64,000 nucleotides of DNA, taken from Pedobacter sp. SL55. Its GTDB lineage: Bacteria; Bacteroidota; Bacteroidia; Sphingobacteriales; Sphingobacteriaceae. The notes below the pieces were generated by a model that ran no database searches, was not told the origin of the DNA, and saw nothing but the letters and a program-made list of their open reading frames with translations. How positions within the stretch are numbered: position 1 is the first letter of the stretch; each line of letters opens with the position of its first letter. Positions 34,030-43,011 of this stretch are shown here, one piece after another. The DNA lies in contig NZ_CP113059.1 of the NCBI RefSeq assembly GCF_026625705.1, forward strand, positions 3,534,001 to 3,598,000, given 5' to 3'. The position numbers and the translations under genes were made by a program.

Positions 34030-35223
34030 ATGAATATCCACGAATATCAAGGTAAACAAATTCTAAAGAGTTTTGGCGTTGCTATACAAGAAGGCATTGT
34101 TGCAGATACAGTTGACCAAGCTGTTGAGGCCGCTAAACAAATGAAAACTGACTTTAACTCTGACTGGGTTGTGATTAAAGCGCAAATCCACGCTGGAGGT
34201 AGAGGTAAAGGTGGCGGCGTTAAGTTGGCCAAAAATTTGGATGAGGTAAAGCAAAGAGCTACCGATATTTTGGGAATGCAGTTGGTTACGCCACAAACTG
34301 GTGCTGAGGGCAAAAAAGTAAACAAAATCTTGGTTGCTCAGGATGTTTACTATCCAGGCCCAACAGAAACTAAAGAGTTTTACGTGAGTGTACTTTTAGA
34401 CCGTGCTGCTGGCAAAAACATTATCATGTACAGTACCGAAGGCGGTATGGATATTGAAGAAGTTGCAGAACACACACCACACCTGATTTTTAAAGAAACC
34501 ATTGATCCTAAAGTAGGTTTACAAGGTTTCCAAGCCCGTAAAATTGCTTTTAACTTAGGTTTAAGTGGTGCTGCACACAAAGAAATGGTAAAGTTTGTTT
34601 CTGCTTTGTATAAAGCTTACGACTCTACAGACTCGTCAATGTTTGAAATTAACCCAGTATTAAAAACTAGCGATGATAAAATTATTGCGGTTGATGCTAA
34701 GGTTGATTTAGATGAAAACGCATTGTATCGTCATCCAGATTATGCAGCAATGCGTGATAAATTAGAAGAAGACCCAACAGATGTTGAAGCTAGCGAAAGC
34801 AACCTTAACTATGTTAAATTAGATGGTAACGTTGGTTGTATGGTTAACGGTGCTGGTTTGGCAATGGCTACAATGGATATTATTAAGCTTGCTGGTGGCG
34901 AGCCTGCTAACTTCTTAGACGTAGGCGGAACTGCTAACGCTACTACAGTGAAAGCTGGTTTCAATATCATCTTGAAAGACCCTAATGTTAAGGCAATTTT
35001 GATTAACATTTTTGGTGGTATTGTACGCTGCGACAGAGTTGCACAAGGTGTAATTGATGCTTACCAAGAAATTGGCGACATTAGAGTGCCAATCATTGTT
35101 CGTTTACAAGGAACTAACGCTGAAGAAGCTAAAAAACTAATTGACGAATCTGGCCTAAAAGTTTACTCAGCAATTTTATTAAAAGAAGCTGCAGATTTAG
35201 TAGAAGAAGTGCTAGCTAAGTAG
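34030..35223 (+). CDS. sucC: Succinate-CoA ligase (ADP-forming) subunit beta
   Basis: 397 residues. An N-terminal ATP-grasp domain starts MNIHEYQGKQILKSFGV, HAGGRGKGGGV is the nucleotide loop, and a C-terminal CoA-ligase domain has the phosphate-interacting IFGGIVRCDRVAQGV. It catalyses the TCA-cycle interconversion of succinyl-CoA and succinate with the alpha subunit SucD. sucD is not adjacent, which is common in this phylum. It is monocistronic, with a good promoter and terminator. Confidence 0.97.
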   Translation: MNIHEYQGKQILKSFGVAIQEGIVADTVDQAVEAAKQMKTDFNSDWVVIKAQIHAGGRGKGGGVKLAKNLDEVKQRATDILGMQLVTPQTGAEGKKVNKILVAQDVYYPGPTETKEFYVSVLLDRAAGKNIIMYSTEGGMDIEEVAEHTPHLIFKETIDPKVGLQGFQARKIAFNLGLSGAAHKEMVKFVSALYKAYDSTDSSMFEINPVLKTSDDKIIAVDAKVDLDENALYRHPDYAAMRDKLEEDPTDVEASESNLNYVKLDGNVGCMVNGAGLAMATMDIIKLAGGEPANFLDVGGTANATTVKAGFNIILKDPNVKAILINIFGGIVRCDRVAQGVIDAYQEIGDIRVPIIVRLQGTNAEEAKKLIDESGLKVYSAILLKEAADLVEEVLAK

Positions 35224-35266
35224 CTTAAAAGCTTTTAGACATAAAAGTTCGAAAGACCTATATTAC

Positions 35267-35301
35267 AAAAGCCAGTTGATCATCATCAACTGGCTTTTTT
35301 G
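35267..35301 (+). terminator. Rho-independent terminator of sucC
   Basis: GCCAGTTGAT (35271-35280), a 4-nt loop and ATCAACTGGC (35285-35294) form a perfect stem followed by six T and then GTTTT. The A-run before the stem makes it potentially bidirectional, also serving the DUF1543 gene on the - strand. Confidence 0.85.
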
Positions 35302-35339
35302 TTTTAAATCAGAAAAGAACAAACCAATCCTCTACATTG

Positions 35340-35921
35340 CTACAACTTATCTAAACGGAAATATCCTAAATGTATATCGTCTTGAATTAAATTGGCGGCT
35401 GGTGTTATTTTAATGGCGTAACCTTGGTGGGCATTTTGCCTCCAAATATCCTCTATCCTATGGATGTCATCTACATCTATTCCATATTTCTCATCAATGT
35501 GTGCATTGGCTCCTTTAACCCCGTTTATGCTGGCCGATTTAAAGAACGCAGCTTTTTTGGCTAGATGGGTGGCTTCTGCCTTATCTCTACACACAGATAG
35601 TTGTGTATAGTGCTGTTCTTCTAACCTACCCGCAGTGTATCCACCTAAGTTAATAAAAAACAAATGATGCTCCTTGGGTAATCTTTGTTCCGTTTTTGGA
35701 ACTATTTCTACCCTAAATTTATCTACAACATTCACTTCACGCCATCCGTCTATATGTAAACTTTTGCCTGCTTCTGGCCAAAATGCCCGCAAATCTGGAA
35801 CCAGATCAGCCAAAGAATGAGCCACACCAAAGAAAAAATCATGTTGCTCTACATTACGGCTTTCGGCTTTAGAACCTAAAAGCACCATATATAGTTTCGG
35901 TTTAAGCTGCACTTCTGTCAT
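35340..35921 (-). CDS. DUF1543 domain-containing protein
   Basis: 193 residues matching the DUF1543 pattern, with KLYMVLLGSK near the N-terminus, HDFFFGVA and then a repeat of the fold in the C-terminal half. No signal peptide. Function unknown. It lies 24 bp after the FAD/NAD(P)-binding protein gene, so the two are probably cotranscribed. Confidence 0.8.
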   Translation of the reverse strand: MTEVQLKPKLYMVLLGSKAESRNVEQHDFFFGVAHSLADLVPDLRAFWPEAGKSLHIDGWREVNVVDKFRVEIVPKTEQRLPKEHHLFFINLGGYTAGRLEEQHYTQLSVCRDKAEATHLAKKAAFFKSASINGVKGANAHIDEKYGIDVDDIHRIEDIWRQNAHQGYAIKITPAANLIQDDIHLGYFRLDKL

Positions 35922-35945
35922 CTTATAAATAATTAAAACTACTCT

Positions 35946-37673
35946 TTAAGCCAACATTGTTAAACTCTTGGCGATTTGCGTAGCCGCTGTTTCGCAAAAA
36001 TCTAAACCAGAATAATCGGGATTATAACCACCAATAAATGGAACTGCCATTACGTAAATTCGGGGATTTAATGCTAAATACTGATCTACCACTTGGAAAT
36101 GGTCATTAATGGCCAATCCTGGTACTTTAAGATAATATTTACCATCTACACCCATTTCAATATCTCGGTTTTCTTCCATTAAGTTATTCGATAATGCTTG
36201 CACCCTAAATTGTAACTTTGCCGGGGCAATAGTTCCTCTTTCCTTAAGCCCTGGAAATGGTATATCATCAAAAGAAAGATGTGGCTGACCGATACAATCT
36301 ACAAACGTATCATATTCTACCATTTTTTCTTCTCCCTGCTCGTTGGTATAATGATAGGTAATCCCTCCTTCTAATTTTGGCACCACCTTACTTTCTGCAC
36401 CCACAGCAATCAAATCTAATACCCCTGCGCTATGCAAAGCCAATAGCTCTTCTGCCGAGCTTTGTGGCACAAAAGCAATAAGCAGAGAAATAAGTGGCAT
36501 TAACTTTTTCTTTAGCCTTAACATATCTTCAGCAGAAAAATATTTTGCCGGATAATTAAGTGTGTAGCTCAATGCACACAACAATTCCTTCCAATAAACG
36601 CTTTGCCTACGGCGAATAGATTGGGCTGCCTCTCTATACTCTGCCCTAAATAACTGAAAAGCATCCAGACGCTCCCTAAGTTCCATTACCTCATCTACAA
36701 AATCTTCCATAGACAAATCCTTTATTTTCTCATAGAAAGCGGGATCTTGCTGCGACAAAGGTTTCAGGAATTTTTCTTCGAAGGCCAAATCTAAAAGAAC
36801 AAAACCCTCATTTGCTTTTCTAATGATGTTAATCTCATCTGGAGTGAAAAGGCTTTCTTTACCTAAAATAGATTCTTCTAAATGAAAGCGTACTCCTGGC
36901 AGTAGACCTTCTCTAGAATGTAACACTATCTTAAACTTCGATTTTTGATCTTTAAGTTCGTACTGTAACATGCCTTGTTCCGAAATTTGGTAATTGCCAT
37001 GCGCTCGTGCAAGTGTACGTATGGCATCTATTGCCGTTAACGAGGCACCACGTATAGCCACAGGATGGTTTAAAGTTTGTTTTATTTTAGCCGGAGGATA
37101 AGGCGAATCGTAATAACCTTTAACCTTGCCTTCGTGGTGTTTAGGCCACAAATGTCCACTGCAAAGCACCACATGATCGAAAGTAAAACTAGATTTATCG
37201 GCTAGCACTACAGTTACGTTTTTGGCAGCAGGTTGGTCTAAAATATCTACCACTTTGCTGTTATAAGAAATTTGTAAATCTATACCGTTACTTATCGCTT
37301 TTTTAGCAATTAAAGCAAATTGATCTGTAAGGTATTCTCCAAAGAGTAGCCGCGGCAATACCTTATAATTGTGAAAATGCGATAAATCAATTTTAAAACG
37401 TGCTAATGTATGCGGATGTACTTGCTGTATCCACTCGCCAATAGATTGCGCTAATTCTGGAATTTCATTAGCCGAAACATTGGTAACGTGCTCATCGTTG
37501 GCACCACTTGCACTATAGGGCATTCCTGCACCGAGTTGCTTACCTTTTTCAAAAACCGTTACACTTACACCATTTAAACCTGCATCTATTATCTTTTTTA
37601 GCATAAAAAGACCACTAGGGCCACCACCAACAATGGCAATTTGCTTTTCGGTTAGGTTATTATTTTTTTTCAT
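35946..37673 (-). CDS. FAD/NAD(P)-binding protein (PF13454-type)
   Basis: 575 residues. The N-terminal FAD-binding motif IAIVGGGPSGLFML is followed by GAGMPYSASGANDEHV, characteristic of the FAD-NAD(P)-binding family PF13454. CSGHLWP is the second conserved block and a long C-terminal region ends with GLDFCETAATQIAKSL. It is a cytosolic oxidoreductase or hydroxylase-like flavoprotein with unknown substrate. The DUF1543 gene follows within 24 bp. Confidence 0.85.
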   Translation of the reverse strand: MKKNNNLTEKQIAIVGGGPSGLFMLKKIIDAGLNGVSVTVFEKGKQLGAGMPYSASGANDEHVTNVSANEIPELAQSIGEWIQQVHPHTLARFKIDLSHFHNYKVLPRLLFGEYLTDQFALIAKKAISNGIDLQISYNSKVVDILDQPAAKNVTVVLADKSSFTFDHVVLCSGHLWPKHHEGKVKGYYDSPYPPAKIKQTLNHPVAIRGASLTAIDAIRTLARAHGNYQISEQGMLQYELKDQKSKFKIVLHSREGLLPGVRFHLEESILGKESLFTPDEINIIRKANEGFVLLDLAFEEKFLKPLSQQDPAFYEKIKDLSMEDFVDEVMELRERLDAFQLFRAEYREAAQSIRRRQSVYWKELLCALSYTLNYPAKYFSAEDMLRLKKKLMPLISLLIAFVPQSSAEELLALHSAGVLDLIAVGAESKVVPKLEGGITYHYTNEQGEEKMVEYDTFVDCIGQPHLSFDDIPFPGLKERGTIAPAKLQFRVQALSNNLMEENRDIEMGVDGKYYLKVPGLAINDHFQVVDQYLALNPRIYVMAVPFIGGYNPDYSGLDFCETAATQIAKSLTMLA

Positions 37674-38028
37674 TTAGATTGCGTTAAAGAACAGACATTT
37701 TTACTATTTCCTTTATTAGAACGTCTTATGCCATTTATTTTGATTTTAACAGTAGCCACAGCCACCCGCAATACACAATCAACTCATTAGAGGTAATGTG
37801 TTATCTGCATTCATTTTATTAATTTTTGTAATTGATTTTAATTTAGAACAAAAAATCTTGAGGTTCGCTCTGGGATTACAACAACATCGCTCTTAATTTT
37901 GTTTGGATAATAGCGACAAACTGATTAGCAGCACTCGGTAAGGCAGCAATCAAAACCTTCAAAAACAACCTGATAGTTAGATAGTTAAAGTGTGATTGGT
38001 TGTATTTAAATAGTCTATTACGATTTTT
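37674..38028. other. Intergenic region, no gene recognised
   Basis: AT-rich sequence upstream of the flavoprotein gene. The frames crossing it include translated repeat sequence and do not look like protein. Confidence 0.5.
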
Positions 38029-38122
38029 AACCACCCCGCCTTTCAGGTACCCCTCCAAGGGAGGGGAATGTAGATTGCAATTTCCCTCTTTTAGAGGGGT
38101 GGTCGAAGACCGGGGTGTTGTT
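38029..38122. repeat. GC-rich twin-hairpin repeat (ACCACCCCG...CGGGGTG)
   Basis: Outer inverted ends AACCACCCCG and CGGGGTGTTGTT enclose two hairpins: CCCCTCC-AA-GGGAGGGG (38050-38066) and CCCTCT-TTT-AGAGGG (38084-38096 region). This is the layout of a small non-autonomous palindromic element. It belongs to the same general CTCCCC/GGGGAG-rich class as the insert in uxaA. Confidence 0.65.
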
Positions 38123-38308
38123 GGGCAACAAATATTAATCGAACTCAGATAAATAGTAATTAATAGCACGAAAAATAGCAGGCTCTTATGCAAGTAAGAT
38201 AAAAAAACCTCTATTATTTTTAGGATTTGACGTTTTTAGCAGTTCATTCAAATTTAATCGGAACGTTTCTAAACTGTAATCTGTTTAGGTAAATCAATTC
38301 TGTTGACT

Positions 38309-38316
38309 TAGTTTTG
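38309..38316 (+). promoter_or_regulatory. Candidate -7 box for the CDGSH gene
   Basis: TAGTTTTG matches TAnnTTTG and lies 20 bp before the ATG at 38337. A TTTAGG near 38284 is a poor -33 match. Confidence 0.4.
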
Positions 38317-38336
38317 CCGCACACAAACAAAATATC

Positions 38337-38561
38337 ATGTCTAAAACAAAACTTACCATTAACAATAACGGTTCGGTTAAAATAGAGGGAGATTTCGAAA
38401 TTGTAGATAGAAACGGGAACGTTTATGGTTTACAAGGAAGAGAAGTTCTTTCGATTTGCCGCTGTGGCCTTTCTAAAAACAAACCTTTTTGCGATGGCTC
38501 GCACAATGGCCATTTTGAACATGAGGCAATTGCCTTTGATTTGCCTCCTAAAAAAGTTTAA
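38337..38561 (+). CDS. CDGSH iron-sulfur domain protein
   Basis: 74 residues. The single CDGSH motif is CRCGLSKNKPFCDGSH near residues 42-57, with three Cys and one His that bind a [2Fe-2S] cluster. There is no membrane segment. It is a small cytosolic redox or cluster-transfer protein, monocistronic, with a hairpin downstream. Confidence 0.92.
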   Translation: MSKTKLTINNNGSVKIEGDFEIVDRNGNVYGLQGREVLSICRCGLSKNKPFCDGSHNGHFEHEAIAFDLPPKKV

Positions 38562-38607
38562 TAAAGTAACAGCAGCCTTGCCACAGCGCAGGGCTTTTTA
38601 ATTCAAA

Positions 38608-38636
38608 AAGCCTTTCTGCGATTAACAGAAAGGCTT
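38608..38636 (-). terminator. Terminator between convergent CDGSH and TIM-barrel genes
   Basis: AAGCCTTTCTG (38608-38618) pairs with CAGAAAGGCTT (38626-38636) across 7 nt. On the - strand the stem is followed by TTTTTGAATT. On the + strand the T-run is shorter, so it serves the 38.7-55.8 kb locus best, and possibly both directions. Confidence 0.75.
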
Positions 38637-38737
38637 CTTAAGTTTAATCTATTTCATTAGGCTAAATTCTAAAGCCTGATATCTCGACAATAATCTGATT
38701 GCTGCTTTAATTGCTCGAAAGCTATATTCACACAGCG

Positions 38738-39655
38738 CTACAAAGCAGATAGCTCGTTATAACACGCTCGATAACCAACAAGCTCTTTGGTATTGCTCTC
38801 GTACATAAAAGGGCCTTTGTAATTGATAGTTTGCAAAGCTTTAAAAATGGCTTTCCAATCATTTTCTCCTTTACCATCGCATGGGAAGTAATGTCTTTCT
38901 GCCTTACCATCGCCATCGGCTACGTGTAGTGTTTTTACCCTACTACCTAAAGCTAATAATAGTTGCTCTGGTTTAGCAATGTGATTGAGGTCTACCGCCG
39001 CATAAACATCATCGGGCAACAGCTTAAATATCGAAAGGCACTCCTCTACTGTTCTTAACAATGGCCTTTCTTGGTTTCCTTTGCTTACCAATAATGCAGG
39101 CCCCAGCATATTTTCTACCACCATTACAGCTTTAATTGCCTTTACAGCTTTATTTAGTTCTTGTACTGATTTTACCAATTGCTGGATACGCATTTCCCTT
39201 TGGTTTAGCGCCAAATAATAGCTAGGATGAAATAAAATTACCTTAGGCTTTAAAATGGCCACATACTTTAACACTTGTTGATGAAATGCAATTACTTTTT
39301 GTCGACGAGCTCCCTCTAAAAAGGAAATATCAATTTCTTTGCCATAAGGCATGTGGATTGACCAAATTTCTACACCCGTTTCATTAGCGGCCTGTTTAAT
39401 CTCCCGCATTTTCTTCATCATATCGGCCTCGGGCAAAGTAAACGTTAGCGAATCTTTGTTGATGTAGGCGGTAAGCCCCGTTTCTATACAATCAATGCCG
39501 GCATCGCTAATTTGTTGCAGTTTCTTTTTAGTGAGTGCGTTTGCGCCGATAGAAAACCCAATTTTATGCTTGTTTTGCGCAAAAGCCGAAAACGAAAACA
39601 ACAATACTCCAATAAGGGTAAAGATTTGAAGCTTATATTTTTTAAAATTACACAT
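38738..39655 (-). CDS. Exported sugar phosphate isomerase/epimerase-like TIM barrel
   Basis: 305 residues with a signal peptide (about 1-26, ending AFAQ) and an AP-endonuclease-2/xylose-isomerase-like TIM barrel: GIDCIETGLTAY, IWSIHMPYG, ILFHPSYY, VVENMLG, AVDLNHI and HVADGDG are the successive strand ends with metal-binding Glu, Asp and His. It is the last gene of the phosphodiester-glycosidase locus. Substrate unknown; sugar isomerase or epimerase is a family-level prediction. Confidence 0.83.
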   Translation of the reverse strand: MCNFKKYKLQIFTLIGVLLFSFSAFAQNKHKIGFSIGANALTKKKLQQISDAGIDCIETGLTAYINKDSLTFTLPEADMMKKMREIKQAANETGVEIWSIHMPYGKEIDISFLEGARRQKVIAFHQQVLKYVAILKPKVILFHPSYYLALNQREMRIQQLVKSVQELNKAVKAIKAVMVVENMLGPALLVSKGNQERPLLRTVEECLSIFKLLPDDVYAAVDLNHIAKPEQLLLALGSRVKTLHVADGDGKAERHYFPCDGKGENDWKAIFKALQTINYKGPFMYESNTKELVGYRACYNELSAL

Positions 39656-39678
39656 TGGTTAAAGATTATAAAGGTTTA

Positions 39679-40620
39679 CTACTTAATAAACAAGGCTGTT
39701 TCTACTTGGCGCTGTCCGTAGTGATCAAACTTTTTGTTATCTGTTGGATAGTTTACAATCCCGTTGGGCACTTGTCCTTTAATCCACATCATGGTAGAGC
39801 CGCCGCCATCAATGTTCATGGCCGATTTTGGATTGAAATAGCGCACCAAGAACTGCGTTAGCTCTTTGGCCGACATCCCTTTGGCTGCTGCATTTCTACC
39901 ATCAACGGTAATTAAGAGCAACTTCCCTGTTTTGGTAACCGCAACAGCTGTACGCGGATGGCGAACGCCTTGGTGCTTCAAGTAATGCTCGTAATGCAGT
40001 TTTTTAAGATCTAATTTTAAGCCGCTGGTATCGGCAAAGCTTAAACCTACGGGTTTGTAATCAGCAATTAGCATTGGTGCACCGGTAATAATGTTTTCTG
40101 ACTTTACCGAAGCAAAATTTTCTGGAGAGAATTGGATATCAAATTGCGTTCCTTCGTTGTTAAAAGTCATCATGCCTTGATGTTTCCACCAATAGATACT
40201 AGATTTTGGCACTTTAACCTGCTGTAAATCTTTTCCTTTTAAACGCAAGTGCATATAATCTGCCGAGTCTTTCTTCTCTATAAAATAAGTGGCGTTTATG
40301 CCAGCAAGTGCACCAGGAATTTTACTAGCAAAAACCGAAAGCGAATCTTTCTCTTTTTCGTAAGCTAACACTGCATTACCAAGTTTGGCTTTTGGATTAA
40401 AACTAACCACATTCACATTTTGGTAGGCAAATTCTGGATTAGTTGTAGAAGAATACTGGTACCAAATTACGTCTTTTCTCAATGTATCTATCTTCCAATC
40501 TGCTTTTTCTAACAAATCTACTTCAGAATTATTTTTACCATAACCTTGCTGATAAGTTTTACATGAACCTAGCGCAAAAGCCATTAGCGCAGCGGCTAAG
40601 CCAATTTTTAATTTTTGCAT
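39679..40620 (-). CDS. Phosphodiester glycosidase family lipoprotein (NAGPA domain)
   Basis: 313 residues with a lipobox ALGSCK (Cys20). The NAGPA domain (PF09992, named after N-acetylglucosamine-1-phosphodiester alpha-N-acetylglucosaminidase) shows GINATYF, HPRTAVAVT, ITVDGR and the signature MNIDGGGSTMMW. Family members hydrolyse sugar-1-phosphodiester linkages. A second paralogue lies two genes upstream. A periplasmic or surface location is expected from the lipobox. Confidence 0.9.
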   Translation of the reverse strand: MQKLKIGLAAALMAFALGSCKTYQQGYGKNNSEVDLLEKADWKIDTLRKDVIWYQYSSTTNPEFAYQNVNVVSFNPKAKLGNAVLAYEKEKDSLSVFASKIPGALAGINATYFIEKKDSADYMHLRLKGKDLQQVKVPKSSIYWWKHQGMMTFNNEGTQFDIQFSPENFASVKSENIITGAPMLIADYKPVGLSFADTSGLKLDLKKLHYEHYLKHQGVRHPRTAVAVTKTGKLLLITVDGRNAAAKGMSAKELTQFLVRYFNPKSAMNIDGGGSTMMWIKGQVPNGIVNYPTDNKKFDHYGQRQVETALFIK

Positions 40621-40625
40621 TTTTA

Positions 40626-42023
40626 TTAAAGTTTAATATCAACCACTTTATTACTTTTTCTACTCTTTTCGGCCATAAAGCCCATTACGTGGCTTTCAAT
40701 AGAAACGCTAATATCCGAAGAAAGTAAGCTAGGATTTTGTGTAGCCACCGCTTGTACAAAGTCTTTTACCATCAGCATATCGCCACCGCCATGGCCTGCA
40801 TTTTTATAACCCTCTACATCTACTGCCTTAGGTACAAAAGTAGTTTTCTTCCCCGTTTTAAAGTCGGTGTAAACCAGTTCGTCCATATCTCCTACCAAAT
40901 CGCCCATGGCGCCCATTACACGGGTTCTACGCCCAGCATAAGAAGTAAATGCCTCCATTGACAAGCTTGCAGTAACTCCATCAGCAAATTGAATACTCGT
41001 TACGTAGTGATCTGGTTGGTCATTATCCATTTTATAGACACAACGGCCATAATTACTGGTTTTCAGCTTATCTAAAATCAACTTACCTTGCTCCTCTTTA
41101 CTGATGTTTTTAAGTGGAATATCCAAGTAGCTTAGTCTTTTTCGCTCGTCATGATAATGCCTTATTGCCGAGTATGGGCACTCTTTTTCAACTGCACAGC
41201 CGTCAGTACATCTTGCCGTACTACCTTTTGGTGCATTTTCGCTACAGAACCACTTTAGGTTACCCATAGCCACAATGCGCTGGCTAGGCTTATCAATTAC
41301 CCATCTTACAATATCCAAATCGTGGCAAGATTTTGCTAAAATAATAGGTGTAGTGGTTTTAGAGTTATGCCAATTTCCACGCACGTAAGAATGCGCCATG
41401 TGCAAATGCTCAATAGGCTCTAGGTGTTGTACACTTACCACTTCGCCTATGGCACCTTTGGTAATTAATTCTCTCATTTTAACAAAATATGGCGCATATC
41501 TTAGTACATGACAAACCGCCACAATACGACCAGTCTTTTTAGCCATTGCCAAAATTGCCCTACATTCTTTTTCGGTTGGTGCTATTGGTTTTTCTAGCAG
41601 CACATCGTAGCCCATTTCTAGGGCTTTCATGCAGGGAGCAAAATGCAGATTGTCTGGTGTTGATATAATTACTGCATCGGCAAATTTTGGTCGCTCAAAA
41701 ACCTCTTCCCAAGTATTAAATCTATTTTGAGGTTCTATTTTATGTTGGGTTGCGTACTTTTCATTTCGGTACTGATCTGGCTCTGCTACACCAATAATTT
41801 TCATTTCATCGGGATTATTTGCAGCGTAAGTACCATATACAGTACCGCGGTTTCCGCCACCAATAGTAACCACCGTTATGGCTTTCTCAATAGGCTCGTA
41901 TTTCTTGGCAGTGCCAATATCAAACACAAATTTGTCGTCTGCTAATTGACCTATTACCTTGGCAGTAATCATGCTAGACCCTAAAGTGATGCTTAAAGTC
42001 TTTAATAAATTTCTTCTGTTCAT
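40626..42023 (-). CDS. Gfo/Idh/MocA family oxidoreductase with Tat-like leader
   Basis: 465 residues. The N-terminus MNRRNLLKTLSITLGSS is a twin-arginine-like leader. A Rossmann motif VVTIGGGNRGTVYG, EKPIAPT and a later CHDLDIVRW follow. A cysteine group RCTDGCAVEKECPYSA plus GRCVY could bind a metal. The family includes NAD-dependent sugar dehydrogenases and the GH109-type glycosidases. It lies 5 bp after the end of the spacer to the neighbouring phosphodiester glycosidase, between the two paralogues, so it probably processes the released sugar. The exact reaction is unknown. Confidence 0.88.
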   Translation of the reverse strand: MNRRNLLKTLSITLGSSMITAKVIGQLADDKFVFDIGTAKKYEPIEKAITVVTIGGGNRGTVYGTYAANNPDEMKIIGVAEPDQYRNEKYATQHKIEPQNRFNTWEEVFERPKFADAVIISTPDNLHFAPCMKALEMGYDVLLEKPIAPTEKECRAILAMAKKTGRIVAVCHVLRYAPYFVKMRELITKGAIGEVVSVQHLEPIEHLHMAHSYVRGNWHNSKTTTPIILAKSCHDLDIVRWVIDKPSQRIVAMGNLKWFCSENAPKGSTARCTDGCAVEKECPYSAIRHYHDERKRLSYLDIPLKNISKEEQGKLILDKLKTSNYGRCVYKMDNDQPDHYVTSIQFADGVTASLSMEAFTSYAGRRTRVMGAMGDLVGDMDELVYTDFKTGKKTTFVPKAVDVEGYKNAGHGGGDMLMVKDFVQAVATQNPSLLSSDISVSIESHVMGFMAEKSRKSNKVVDIKL

Positions 42024-42090
42024 GCTTTAATATTTATCAATGCTTGGCGATTATTTTTTACTTCAACAGCCAATTTTAATCCTTAGAAAA

Positions 42091-43011
42091 TTAGTTTTTA
42101 ACGCAAATTGCCCAGCCATTGGCCACCTTTCTAGGGCTGCCATCAGAAGGTTTATTTTGCACTTCGGTTTTTGGGAGGTTAACTACAAAAGTAGAAGAAC
42201 CGCCCCCATCTAAATTAATGGCTTCTTTTACCTCTAATGCCGTCATTATTTCGGTTAATTGTGCCAATGTTAATCCATTAGCATAATTTGGGCTGCGTCC
42301 ATCGGCTACTAAAAAATAAACTAAATTAGTTGCCGTAAAGCCTACTGCCGTACGTGGATGTATGCTAACATCTGTTTGTTTGATGGGCAAACCTTGCTTA
42401 ACTAATCGGTGGTAGCCTCCAAGTGCATCGAAAATGGTAGTTTTTTGTTGGGCAAATATCGAATAATCGCCAATTAGTGGTTTTCCGCTTTGCGTTAGCC
42501 CAAAGTAACTTCTAATTTCGGGCAAGATGGTTCTTACCGCATTTCCGTTGAGGTAAACAATGCTTCGAGGCTCGCCGGTAGTGGTGTTAAAAAAATCGGA
42601 GTTTACGGCACCTACTATTTTTAGTCCTGCAAATGTGTTGGTATTTATCATATCTGGCACACTTTGCATGGCGTATTTGGTGCTTCCGTTAGGGGTTAAG
42701 GGTTTTAAAACCAGTTGTTTTTGGTTTAAATCAACCTTGAAGAAAAACAGCACCATTGGCAAATCTTTTTGATCTACATAAGCCAACTTTATTGCCGTAA
42801 CTCCTTTTACCAACTCATTTTCTTGAAAAAGAACTACCCTCCCGATAAGGGTAGTCTTTTTAATGAGAACGGATTTAATTGTGTTTTCTTCGGTAACAAC
42901 CGGATTGATTACTGGATTTTGCTGGCTGGGTTGGTTTACAACATCGTGCTTGCAAGCAAACAGTAAAAATAAAGTAGCCAGTAGCCAATGCTGCTGTTTA
43001 ATTTGCCTCAT
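42091..43011 (-). CDS. Phosphodiester glycosidase family lipoprotein (NAGPA domain), second copy
   Basis: 306 residues with a lipobox LLFACK (Cys20). The NAGPA signature residues are present as VNSDFFNTTTGEPRSI, HPRTAVGFT, VADGRS and AINLDGGGSSTFVV. It is clearly related to, but diverged from, the product of 39679-40620. Its start codon directly follows the stop of the T9SS-domain fragment upstream, so the genes are in one operon. Confidence 0.9.
   Translation of the reverse strand: MRQIKQQHWLLATLFLLFACKHDVVNQPSQQNPVINPVVTEENTIKSVLIKKTTLIGRVVLFQENELVKGVTAIKLAYVDQKDLPMVLFFFKVDLNQKQLVLKPLTPNGSTKYAMQSVPDMINTNTFAGLKIVGAVNSDFFNTTTGEPRSIVYLNGNAVRTILPEIRSYFGLTQSGKPLIGDYSIFAQQKTTIFDALGGYHRLVKQGLPIKQTDVSIHPRTAVGFTATNLVYFLVADGRSPNYANGLTLAQLTEIMTALEVKEAINLDGGGSSTFVVNLPKTEVQNKPSDGSPRKVANGWAICVKN

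Noticed and set aside
37876..38193. A 105-codon - strand open frame in the spacer before the CDGSH gene
   Set aside because: Its middle is the translation of the twin-hairpin repeat (PPLEGYLKGG-type peptide), and the flanks show no protein-like conservation or start signal.
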